From: Eleginops maclovinus
Lineage: Eukaryota; Chordata; Actinopteri; Perciformes; Eleginopidae
Length of the DNA: 64,000 nt
NCBI RefSeq assembly: GCF_036324505.1
Contig: NC_086370.1
Span: 24,222,065 to 24,286,064 of the forward strand
Direction: 5' to 3'
Each line of letters opens with the position of its first letter. Positions within the stretch are counted from its first letter, which is position 1. The position numbers and the translations under genes are program-made. The notes below the pieces were generated by a model. The model saw nothing but the letters and a program-made list of their open reading frames with translations, was not told where the DNA came from and did not search any database. Shown here in pieces: positions 53,350 through 63,549 of this stretch.

Positions 53350-54001
53350 AGCCGCATCCACACAGTTTTTTCTATTCTGTTTATTGAAAACAGGGTTTAA
53401 CACAGAATCAGGGAGAGGCAGATTATTAATCAATATTAGCAAGAATATTATAAATAAAATATGAGGATTAAAAAATATTTAAAAAAGAGGTAGTTCTGAG
53501 AAAATTGTAATACATATTTCACATTTCACACATCAATTAAAAACATAAAAGTGTTAAATCACTGAATAAAGCAGAAAATGTTTTATAAACAAAATATCAA
53601 GAATAAATGTCATTTAATCAAATAAATAAAAGAAAACATATTGCATATTTGCTATTACAATAATAAAATATACTTGATTTAAACATAATAATAATAATAA
53701 TAACAACAACAACATTTTAGGCTCTTATTATTTTGATCCTTTATAAACCGAAGATGGTGTTTCTCTGTACGTGATGACGTCACAGGCCGAGGAGATAACG
53801 TGCAAAGCGAGCTGTAACGTCACCACCGTCAAGATCGTCTATTAGAGGAGAGGCAAAGGGGGGTGTCACTCTGATCAGGATTTCATGTTTTACTCTTTTT
53901 CTATATTGTAGCATTGTTTCAAGGTTTCAAGGTTTCAAGGTTAATTTAGATTTCTGTGAACAGAAATCTAAATTAAATGTGTTTATTTAATCAAGGTCTG
54001 T

Positions 54002-54072
<71 letters not shown>

Positions 54073-54217
54073 TTAAGGCTTAAAAAATGCATTTCATATT
54101 TTAACATTTAGTTCTGGACAAAAAGCGTCGATGGGATAATTCAGAGAAGTACAACAATTCAAGAATTCATTTTAAAAGGTTGGTGAATAAAACATAACAT
54201 AAATAATTGTAATTATA
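53350..54217. other. AT-rich spacer with a short palindrome and a (CA)n tract
   Basis: No gene seen. 53941-53957 and 53960-53976 form a perfect 17-bp inverted repeat (TTAATTTAGATTTCTGT) with a 2-nt centre, preceded by three CAAGGTTT repeats. A (CA) tract of about 68 bp lies at 54003-54070. Confidence 0.6.
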
Positions 54218-54230
54218 ATAATACAATTCA

Positions 54231-55584
54231 AAAGTTGAAGTTAAACTCTTTAAAAAGGGGGATCAGAGGGTGTGTGCCAATTACAGAGGCATCACATTAC
54301 TCAGCCTCCCGGGGAAAGTTTACTCTAAGGTGCTGGAAAGGAGGGTCCGGCCGATTGTCGAACCTCAGATTGAAGAGGAACAATGCAGTTTTCGTCCTGG
54401 TCGTGGAACGACGGACCAGCTTTTCACTCTCGCAAGGATCCTGGAGGGGGCCTGGGAGTACGCTCATCCGGTCTACATGTGCTTTGTGGATTTGGAGAAG
54501 GCGTATGACCGGGTTCCCAGGGAGATACTGTGGGAGGTGCTGCGGGAGTATGGGGTGAGGGGGTCTTTGCTCAGGGCCATTCAATCTCTGTACTCCCAAA
54601 GCGAGAGCTGTGTCCGGGTCCTCGGCAGCACGTCGGACCGTTTTCCGGTGAGGGTTGGCCTCCGCCAGGGCTGCGCTTTGTCACCAATCCTGTTTGTGAT
54701 ATTCATGGACAGGATTTCGAGGCGTAGTCGTGGGGGAGGGGGTTTGCAGTTCGGTGGGCTAAGGATTGCACCACTGCTTTTTGCAGATGATGTGGTCCTA
54801 ATGGCTTCATCGGTCTGTGACCTTCAGCACTCACTGGATCGGTTCGCGGCCGAGTGTGAAGCGGCTGGGATGAGGATCAGCACCTCCAAATCTGAGGCCA
54901 TGGTTCTCAGCAGGAAACCGATGGACTGTCCACTCCAGGTAGGGAATGAAGCCTTACCCCAAGTGAAGGAGTTCAAGTATCTCGGGGTCTTGTTCTCGAG
55001 TGAGGGAACAATGGAGCGTGAGATGGGCCTGAGAATCGGAGCAGCGGGAGCGGTACTGCAGTCACTTTACCGCACCGTTGTGACGAAAAGAGAGCTGAGC
55101 CAGAAGGCAAAGCTCTCTGTCTACCGGGCCATCTTCGTTCCTACCCTCACCTATGGTCATGAAGGATGGGTCATGACCGAAAGAACGAGATCGCGGATAC
55201 AAGCGGCCGAAATGGGATTTCTCAGCAGGGTGGCTGGCATCTCCCTTAGGGATGAGTTGAGAAGTTCAGTCATCCGGGAGGGACTCGGAGTAGAACCGCT
55301 GCTCCTTCGCGTTGAAAGGAGCCAGTTGAGGTGGTTCGGGCACCTAGTGAGGATGCCACCTGGGCGCCTCCCTAGGGAGGTGTTCCAGGCACGTCCAGCT
55401 GGGAAGAGACCGAGGGGTAGACCTAGGACCAGGTGGAGGGGTTATATCTCTTCACTGGCCTGGGAGCGCCTTGGAATCCCCCAGTCAGAGCTGGTTGATG
55501 TGGCCAGGGAAAGGAAAGTTTGGGGCTCTCTGCTGGAGCTGTTACCTCCGCGACCCTGACGGAAAAGCGGGAGAAGATGGATGG
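54231..55584 (+). mobile_element. 5'-truncated Rex3-like (RTE clade) LINE
   Basis: A 1354-bp insertion flanked by a 13-bp target duplication, ATAATACAATTCA, at 54218-54230 and 55585-55597. It keeps the C-terminal reverse transcriptase and ends in GATGGATGGAT right after the stop, as Rex3 elements with a very short 3' UTR and GATG tail do. The family name is from memory. Confidence 0.82.
54246..55559 (+). CDS. Reverse transcriptase, C-terminal part, uninterrupted
   Basis: An open frame of about 437 codons enters from the truncated 5' end (LFKKGDQRVCANYRGITLLS) and is complete to the stop. Reverse-transcriptase landmarks are present in order: FRPGRGTTDQ, CFVDLEKAYDRVPRE, VGLRQGCALSPILF and the catalytic LLFADDVVLMAS (Asp pair at 54786-54791), then the thumb and the GRPRTRWRGYISSLAWERLG tail. 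The endonuclease and 5' part are missing, so it cannot move on its own. No stop or frameshift in the remaining frame suggests a fairly young insertion. Confidence 0.88.
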   Translation, partial: LFKKGDQRVCANYRGITLLSLPGKVYSKVLERRVRPIVEPQIEEEQCSFRPGRGTTDQLFTLARILEGAWEYAHPVYMCFVDLEKAYDRVPREILWEVLREYGVRGSLLRAIQSLYSQSESCVRVLGSTSDRFPVRVGLRQGCALSPILFVIFMDRISRRSRGGGGLQFGGLRIAPLLFADDVVLMASSVCDLQHSLDRFAAECEAAGMRISTSKSEAMVLSRKPMDCPLQVGNEALPQVKEFKYLGVLFSSEGTMEREMGLRIGAAGAVLQSLYRTVVTKRELSQKAKLSVYRAIFVPTLTYGHEGWVMTERTRSRIQAAEMGFLSRVAGISLRDELRSSVIREGLGVEPLLLRVERSQLRWFGHLVRMPPGRLPREVFQARPAGKRPRGRPRTRWRGYISSLAWERLGIPQSELVDVARERKVWGSLLELLPPRP

Positions 55585-55597
55585 ATAATACAATTCA

Positions 55598-56399
55598 TAT
55601 GTAATTACCATTGACTGTAAAAATAAGTAATTACAATATTGAATATATATAAACATATCAATTATAAAAGAAGTAGCACATTATTACTTACTGCTACAAC
55701 ATTATTGTTCTGTCTTCTTTTTTAATAGTTATCAATATTATTATTAGTGTTTTTGTTGTTATTATTAACTTGTTTGATTCGTCCTCATGTGCTCTCTCCG
55801 GTCCCGGTAAACCGGTCAGAGTGATCCCTCTCTCCTCTTTCTCCTCTCTGTGTCTCATAGTAACGGTTCACCTGCAGAAACACAGCGGGACTCAGACCGA
55901 CTCACCCGGACTTAGACCGACTCACCGACCGACCCCCTGCCCGGCCGCAGCGCAGCGACCCCCTCTCTCTGCGGGGAACCCAGGTCTGCGTACCGTGATG
56001 TCCTCCGCGGTGGATCGGAACCGGCGCGTGGCCTGCAGCACCCGAGTGACGCGCGATGACATCAACGTGTGAGAGTCGCGTGAGCTGATCGATCACCAAC
56101 AACTAGGTTAATTGATCTTAATCAGCCAATCAGGGGATCCTCTGTATCCAGCATCACTCAGATGTGTCTGGAGGACATATGTTAGCTCTTCTTATAAAAC
56201 ATGTTATTAACATGCGTGTGCTCCATGTGACACACCTGCAACATGATACAGGAAACACCATGGAGCAAAGCCTCCTGGGAGATCTCCCGTTGATCGACAG
56301 AGTATCCTGGAGGCTTAAAACCAACAAAGTGTTTACATTGTTGCTCGGCAACCCGCTACCAGCTTACTGAAGCTCCTCATGCTGCAGCACCTCTGCTCA
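55598..56399 (+). promoter_or_regulatory. lrrc73: Candidate LRRC73 promoter and 5' leader region
   Basis: After AT-rich sequence, 55860-56070 is CpG-rich and could hold the LRRC73 5' leader exon, since the first coding exon starts one base after a C-rich acceptor (AG at 56733-56734). I could not identify the leader's donor with confidence. Confidence 0.35.
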
Positions 56400-56535
56400 C
56401 CCTCTGAAACCAGAGCCCAGTCTGCTCTGATTGGTTAGCAGGCCGGCTCTGTAGTGATTGGTCAATCACCTCTCAGAGATGTCCCGCTCCTTAGCCTATC
56501 ACGTACAATGTGTCGGCGCGCTAGCCAATAGCAGC
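56400..56535 (-). repeat. Dispersed CCAAT-rich repeat, reversed copy
   Basis: Reverse complement of the 50070-50225 pattern: CTGAAACCAGAGCCCAGTCT, TGCTCTGATTGGTTAGC, CCTTAGCCTATCACGTACAA and GCGCTAGCCAATAG. Confidence 0.65.
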
Positions 56536-56735
56536 TTTGTTCCACAGTGATGTCACTTTGTTCCTGAAGTAAACAAAGGCGGGGGGGGGGGGGGGATCCT
56601 TTGCAGACCTTTGACATACACCTGTATAACACACTATGGTGGGGGGGGGGGTCATTTCCTAAGCTGTTTGGAGTTTCTCTGAGACAGTTCTCCCTTAGGT
56701 AAGATCTTTATCAAGTGCCCCCCCCCCCCCACAGG

Positions 56736-59157
56736 ATGCTGCCGGCCTCCATCCAGATCACGGGGGAGCTGCTGTCGGCGGCAGAGGTGCAGGATATATG
56801 TGAGAGTCTGAAGGAGGATGGCGTGCGGCTGCTGTCGGTGCGCGGCTGCCAGCTGTCGGACCGGGACTTCGGGCGGGTCTGCCGAGGGGTGGCGGCGTCG
56901 GCCTCGCTCGCCCAGCTCAACCTCAACCTGGGTGTGGTCTCCAGCATCAACCGAACCCGGCAGCTGGCGGACGCGCTGAGCTGCAACCGCTCGCTGCAGA
57001 CGCTGTTGTGAGTAGGGGGGACTCCAGGGGGCAGAACTCCAGGGGGCGAGACGCAGGGGGCGAGACTCCAGGGGGCGGGACTCCAGGGGGCGGGACTCCA
57101 GGGGGCGAGACTCCAGGGGGCGGGACTCCAGGGGGCGGGACTCCAGGGGGCGAGACTCCAGGGGGCGAGACTCCAGGGGGCGGGACTCCAGGGGGCGAGA
57201 CTCCAGGGGGCGGGACTCCAGGGGGCGAGACTCCAGGGGGCGGGACTCCAGGGGGCGAGACTCCAGGGGGCGGGACTCCAGGGGGCGAGACTCCAGGGGG
57301 CGAGACTCCAGGGGGCGGGACTCCAGGGGGCGAGACTCCAGGGGGCGGGACTCCAGGGGGCGAGACTCCAGGGGGCGGGACTCCAGGGGGCGGGACTCCA
57401 GGGGGCGGGACTCCAGGGGGCGAGACTCCAGGGGGCGAGACTCCAGGGGGCGGGACTCCAGGGGGCGAGACTCCAGGGGGCGAGACTCCAGGGGGCGGGA
57501 CTCCAGGGGGCGAGACTCCAGGGGGCGGGACTCCAGGGGGTGGAGATTCGTCTGATTTGCCATATTCCATTATTTAACTTTGAGTGTTATTACTGATTTT
57601 TGTATTTATTGTATTTTCTGATCATTAAGGAAAGGGCTGTTGAAACGTGTTATGTTTCATTCTTAATGTTTATCTTCCCTTGGGGGGTTTGAGTCTGTCT
57701 GATGTTTAACCTGTTTCAGGTTCACGTGTAGATATTATAAATATGTAAAGGTAGTCTGATTGGTCAATAGGATCTTGTCCCGCCCCCTCAGTCTCCACGG
57801 CAGCCCCCTTCTGGACGCCGGCCTGGTGACGCTGAACCCGGCTCTGTCCTCCCACCCGACACTGCTGAGCCTGGACCTGGGAGACTGCATGCTGGGAGAC
57901 GAGGCGCTGCGGCTGATCTGTGGCCTGCTGCCGCCCGACGGGGCCAAGTCCGGTCAGGCCCCCTTAACTTCCCCCTTACAGGGTTTAAGGTTCACAGAAC
58001 CCCTTAACTTTCCCCTTACAGGGTTTAAGGTTTTTACTAAACCCCTTAACTTTCCCCCTTACAGGGTTTACGGTTTACTAAACCCCTTAACTTTCCCCTA
58101 CAGGGTTTACGGTTTACTAAACCCCTTAACTTTCCCCTTACAGGGTTTACGGTTTACTAAACCCCTTAACTTCCCCCTTACAGGGTTTAAGGTTCACAGA
58201 ACCCCTTAACTTTCCCCTTACAGGGTTTAAGGTTTTACTAAACCCCTTAACTTTCCCCTTACAGGGTTTAAGGTTTTACTAAACCCCTTAACTTTCCCCT
58301 TACAGGGTTTAAGGTTCACTGAACCCCTTAACTTGCCCCTTACAGGGTTTAAGGTTTTACTAAACCCCTTAACTTTCCCCTTACAGGGTTTACGGTTTAC
58401 TAAACCCCTTAAATTTCCCCTTACAGGGTTTACGGTTTACTAAACCCCTTAACTTTCCCCTTACAGGGTTTAAGGTTTTACTAAACCCCTTAACTTTCCC
58501 CTTACAGGGTTTAAGGTTCACAGAACCCCTTAACTTTCCCCTTACAGGGTTTACGGTTTACTAAACCCCTTAACTTTCCCCTTACAGGGTTTACGGTTTA
58601 CTAAACCCCTTAACTTTCCCCTTACAGGGTTTACGGTTTACTAAACCCCTTAACTTTCCCCTTACAGGGTTTACGGTTTACTAAACCCCTTAACTTTCCC
58701 CTTACAGGGTTTAAGGTTTTACTAAACCCCTTAACTTTCCCCTTACAGGGTTTACGGTTTACTAAACCCCTTAAATTTCCCCTTACAGGGTTTAAGGTTT
58801 ACTAAACCCCTTAACTTTCCCCTTACAGGGTTTACGGTTTACTAAACCCCTTAAATTTCCCCTTACAGGGTTTACGGTTTACTAAACCCTTTGAGTCTTC
58901 TCTGTAAGGTTGCCTTCTAATGTTCGCTTCATTTGAATAGATTTTAACTTATCTTAGTGTCCAATTAAATGAGCAGAACCAGACTGTCATTCAATTAAGT
59001 GTGTGTGTGTATGTGTGTGTGTGTGTGTGTGTAGGTCTTAGGGAGCTGACTCTCAGTGCTAACCCAGGGATCAGCTCCAGAGGTTGGGCTCGTCTCTCCG
59101 TCGCTGTGTCTCACAGCTCTCAGCTCCGAGTCCTGAACCTGGACTATAACCCTCTGG
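56736..59157 (+). CDS. lrrc73: Leucine-rich repeat-containing protein 73, 5' part
   Basis: Coding exons 56736-57007, 57792-57952 and 59035-59157 join in phase and end in phase 1, where a Gly-Asp codon pair is expected to continue. They encode the first 185 residues: [92 protein letters not shown] and [13 protein letters not shown], which are leucine-rich repeats of the ribonuclease-inhibitor type. Human LRRC73 matches strongly. The remaining exons (DHVAGML... onward in human) are not seen before 64000, so intron 3 is longer than 4.8 kb or the gene is broken by the repeats there. Function of the protein is little known. Confidence 0.92.
57020..57540 (+). repeat. 15-bp G-rich minisatellite in LRRC73 intron 1
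   Basis: About 35 units of GGGGGCGGGACTCCA or GGGGGCGAGACTCCA, starting about 12 bp after the donor of the first coding exon. Its two alternative bases (G/A) vary irregularly. Confidence 0.96.
57953..58890 (+). repeat. Acceptor-like minisatellite of about 42 bp in LRRC73 intron 2
   Basis: About 22 units each with CCTTAACTTTCCCCTTACAG followed by GGTTTA and ACTAAACC. The array begins right after the donor at 57953. Confidence 0.95.
59001..59032 (+). repeat. (TG)n tract before LRRC73 exon 3
   Basis: A GT run ends at the TAG acceptor (59032-59034) of the coding exon at 59035. Confidence 0.9.
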
Positions 59158-59163
59158 GTACGT

Positions 59164-59164
<1 letters not shown>

Positions 59165-59209
<45 letters not shown>

Positions 59210-59262
59210 ACACACACACACACATGCACACACACACGCACACACACACACACACACACACC
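59165..59262 (+). repeat. (CA)n tract after the LRRC73 exon 3 donor
   Basis: Begins eight bases after the donor GT at 59158 and continues, with a few ATA/GCA interruptions, to 59262. Confidence 0.9.
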
Positions 59263-59802
59263 TGTATGAGGCTTGAAGTGAGGACCGGAACAATTCACAT
59301 GGGAAGTGAGGACCACCCTTTCTGCCAATGAGTCAATGAGTATTATTCACGGGTGCACATGAAATCAAGATGGTCGAGGTGGACGTCAGAACGGCTGACC
59401 ACGTATTGCATCTTGTTTTGCAATCTCTCGCTATAGGCAATGAATATAGGTACAGTTGGTGTTACACAATGATCTTAACTTAAAAATGACATGAAGAAAA
59501 AGTGATATTTGCCCGTTCCTAAAAAATGAAAGAACGTAAGAAAGAATAAACTATTTGTTGTCAGTTGCCTAGCAACAGTGTTCACCTAACGTACAACCCT
59601 TGAAAGCCAATTATTACCATAGATGTGCCGCAAATATGACGAATTAATTGAATGAAGAAACATTAATAGTAGCATTAAAATAAACGGACTTGAGGTCCTT
59701 ACCTCTGGTCCATGTTGGACAGCGATCCTCCAGACGGTTGCTCTGCTCCTGCACAGGCCTGCTGTCGGTGCGCTATACGGCCACTGTTAACGGTATACGC
59801 AG

Positions 59803-60390
59803 TGTAAGGTTCTAAATCTTGAATAAGGAAGTGAGAAAAAGAATCCAAGGAGCTTCTCGTCGAGTTTAACAGCGTTTATTAATAGAATGATGTGATGGGT
59901 CCACAGTCTGCTTTCGAGGGTTATCTGTCTGCAGCTCAGAGAAAGAAGCCCCTTCTCTGTTACAGTGCAAGTTACAGTACAGTTAAGAAAACTCTAAAAC
60001 TACTATTTCACAATTAGTTAAAAATATTGCTTAACAATTTAAATTAGACAATTTCTTTCTGCAATAAATGTTTTATATTGGAAGAAGTTTCTTCATGTTG
60101 AAATATGAAACTGCACGGTTAGCATGAATAAAGGGCATGTAGAAGCAACAATCACTAACAGATGACCTTGAAATCTTACCTGCGCTGAAACTGTAGGAGA
60201 AAGCCGCCTTTCACATTTCATCTGGGGAACTTTTATTCTTTCAGGTCTTCTCTTAAGCTCCATGCTCCTGCCACGCTCAGCCACGTTGCCAGTTAGCTGC
60301 AGACCTTCCGGAAACAGTCTGGTCTGAACCGATGGGTTTGAGGGGTGGGTCGGTTAACTCTGCTGTAGCAGCCAACCAGCAGCACACACA
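59803..60390 (-). mobile_element. Probable solo LTR in LRRC73 intron 3
   Basis: A 588-bp block starts TG and ends CA and is flanked by the 5-bp direct repeat CGCAG (59798-59802 and 60391-60395). Read on the minus strand it has AATAAA near 59873-59878, about 70 bp before its TTACA end, a plausible R-U5 layout. No internal coding region is present, consistent with recombination between two LTRs of an old retroelement. The class is not determined. Confidence 0.5.
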
Positions 60391-60395
60391 CGCAG

Positions 60396-61180
60396 CTGCA
60401 GAGGGGGGAGCCCCTCTCGTTGATGGGCCATTAATTAAGGCTCCAACAGACACCACAATATTCTGCTGCTCTCAGCTCTGATATACAGGCCTGATTTACA
60501 GGATAGATCACATTGATCAGTGAGATTAGCACTATTGTTCTGAGGAAACACTGTACTAGAAGTAAAAGCATTAAGAAATACTGAAGTTAAAAAGTTATAA
60601 TTAGAACAGAAATATAACTTTAAAGTTCATCACGATGAATCACTCATGGTGCAGATCACACATGTCGGGTGTGTAAGGTTTGAGTAGTTCCAGTAATTGG
60701 GAGGAAATGTTATATTGATTGATCATAGTCCCTGAAAGAGACATGAATAGATCACTGCACCTTGACAGGTATATATTATTAGGTATATATTTTAGTCCAA
60801 TTAAATGTTTTGGTTTATTCTGTAAACTACTGAAAACTTGTCTTCATAACTTCAAATTAAAATATTGTATACAATAAACAACTCTCTGATCATGACTGGG
60901 CCACCCAGGTACAAATATGCAATGTGTTTTGACCTCAAATTATGCAAAGAAAGTTTGATATTCATTTGAAATAAAAAGAATAATTCTATTTAAAATAAGA
61001 AACGTACTTGGGGCGGGAGCCGCTGTACTCCACAGCTTTAATCACCACCTGCCTCCAGATAAAATCGACACACTGCTGGAAACAGAATTACTCCGGGGAA
61101 CCCACCCACCCACACCCACCCACCCACACACACCCACCCCCACACACACACACACACACACACACAGAGGCTGTGGCCGA
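60396..61180. other. LRRC73 intron 3, unassigned
   Basis: AT-rich, then a (CCCAC)n/(CA)n tract at about 61100-61165. No exon seen. Confidence 0.5.
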
Positions 61181-62214
61181 ATCTTCATGTACAACTTCAC
61201 TTCCCCAAAGTCCAACCCGTCACTGTGGTCATCGCGTCGCACACCAACCTCTGTGTTACGCCATCACAATAAACAGCACGTCAATCCGTCCAATCTCCGT
61301 CTCGTCCCTCAGTCCTCCCAACCAACCACAACGCAACGTCACCTGAAACTGTCCCCGCTCAACACCCGTTCACTCAACAATAAAAGCCTCATACTGAACG
61401 AATTCATCACAGACAATAACCTGGACTTCTTCTGCTTCACTGAAACCTGCCACAAAGCCCTGGACTATTATTCACTCAATCAGACTACACCCCCTGACTT
61501 CACATACCCAACCAAGTGACACCACCTCCACATCATTTACAACCGACAAGTGCAACTCCTCCCTCTCATTTTCAAACAAAAATCAACAACATCTACAGTA
61601 ACCTGAACACCTCATCTGCATCGTCTGCCTCCACCCCCCACTCCCCCCCCGTCACCACTCAGACTCTGTCTCAGTTCTCCCCTGTTTTCCCGACGGAGCT
61701 CTCTAATATCTTGACTGGCATGAAAACCTCCACCTGCATCCTGGATCCCATCCCCTCCCATCTCGTAAAGAACTGTCTCCTATCCATTTCCCCACTCATC
61801 TCAGACATCATCAACTCTTCCCTCAGCTCTGGCTCTGTCCCCCCCTCACTCAAACTGGCTGCTGTCACCCCCATCCTCAAAAAACCGGGACTCAACCCAG
61901 ACATCATGTCCAACTTCCGGCCCATCTCCAATCTCCCCTTTCTGTCTGAAATACTCGAACGTGTAGTCTCCATCCAACTCAAAGCCCACCTCAACCCCAA
62001 AGACCTGTTTGAACCCTTTCCCTTACAGCCCTACTCAAAATCACCAACGATCTCCTCCTCGCCTCAGACTCTGGACACCTCAGCATCCTCATCCTCCTTG
62101 ACCTCACAGCTTTCAACACCATCAACCACACCCTTCTCCTCTCCCGTCTCGAAACCTCCCTCAACATCACTGGCACTGCACTCTCCTGGCTACAGGCTTA
62201 CCTCACAAACCGAC

Positions 62215-63400
62215 AGCAATTCATCAACATCAACAACAACAACCAATCCTTCACCATCAACAACAACAACCAATCCCTCACCATCAACAACAACAACCAA
62301 TCCCTCACCATCAACAACAAAAACCAATCCCTCACCATCAACAACAACCAATCCCTCACCATCAACAACAACAACCTATCCCTCACCATCAACAACAACA
62401 ACCTATCCCTCACCATCAACAACAACAACCAATCCCTTACCATCAACAACAACAACCACCAATCCCTCACCATCAACAACAACAACCAATCCCTCACCAT
62501 CAACAACAACAACCAATCCCTCACCATCAACAACAACAACCTATCCCTCACCATCAACAACAACAACCAATCCCTCACCATCAACAACAACAACCAATCC
62601 CTCACCATCAACAACAACAACCAATCCCTCACCATCAACAACAACAACCAATCCCTCACCATCAACAACAACAACCAATCCCTCACCATCAACAACAACA
62701 ACCTATCCCTCACCATCATCAACAACAACAACCTATCCCTCACCATCAACAACAACAACCAATCCCTCACCATCAACAACAACAACCTATCCCTCACCAT
62801 CAACAACAACAACCAATCCCTCACCATCAACAACAACAACCTATCCCTCACCATCAACAACCAATCCCTCACCATCAACAAACAACAACCAATCCTCACC
62901 ATCAACAACAACAACCTATCCCTCACCATCAACAACAACAACCTATCCCTCACCATCAACAACAACAACCTATCCCTCACCATCAACAACAACAACCAAT
63001 CCCTCACCATCAACAACAACAACCTATCCCTCACCATCAACAACAACAACCTATCCCTCACCATCAACAACAACAACCAATCCCTCACCATCAACAACAA
63101 CAACAACAACCTATCCCTCACCATCAACAACAACAACAACAACAACCTATCCCTCACCATCAACAACAACAACCTATCCCTCACCATCAACAACAACAAC
63201 AACAACCTATCCCTCACCATCAACAACAACAACCTATCCCTCACCATCAACAACAACCTATCCCTCACCATCAACAACAACAACCTATCCCTCACCATCA
63301 ACAACCAATCCCTCACCATCAACAACAACAACCAATCCCTCACCATCAACAACAACAACCTATCCCTCACCATCAACAACAACAACCTATCCCTCACCAC
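62215..63400 (+). repeat. 27-bp minisatellite grown inside the L2 copy
   Basis: More than 40 units with ATCAACAACAACAACCAATC and CCTCACC, some with extra AAC triplets, one with ATCATC. It replaces the RT core between LTNRQQFININ and LGVLFDSN. Confidence 0.95.
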
Positions 63401-63549
63401 GCTGACTGCCTCCCCTCACATCCCAAACCTGGGAGTCCTCTTCGACAGCAACCTCTCCTTTGAGAACCACATCACCAGAACTGCCTTCTTCCACCTCAAA
63501 AATATATGCGTCTCCTTCTCTGCTGCCGAAACCCTGATCCATGCCTTCA

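Noticed and set aside
56652..57577. Collagen-like or PRLES-type repeat proteins on either strand
   Set aside because: All derive from the 15-bp G-rich array in LRRC73 intron 1.
57953..58890. Interstitial telomere repeats (CTAAACCCC-like text)
   Set aside because: The period is about 42 bp and the sequence is not (TTAGGG)n.
61516..63405. A 629-codon Thr/Ser/Pro-rich frame resembling a mucin
   Set aside because: The first part is out-of-frame or partial L2 LINE and the rest is the 27-bp array; not a host mucin.
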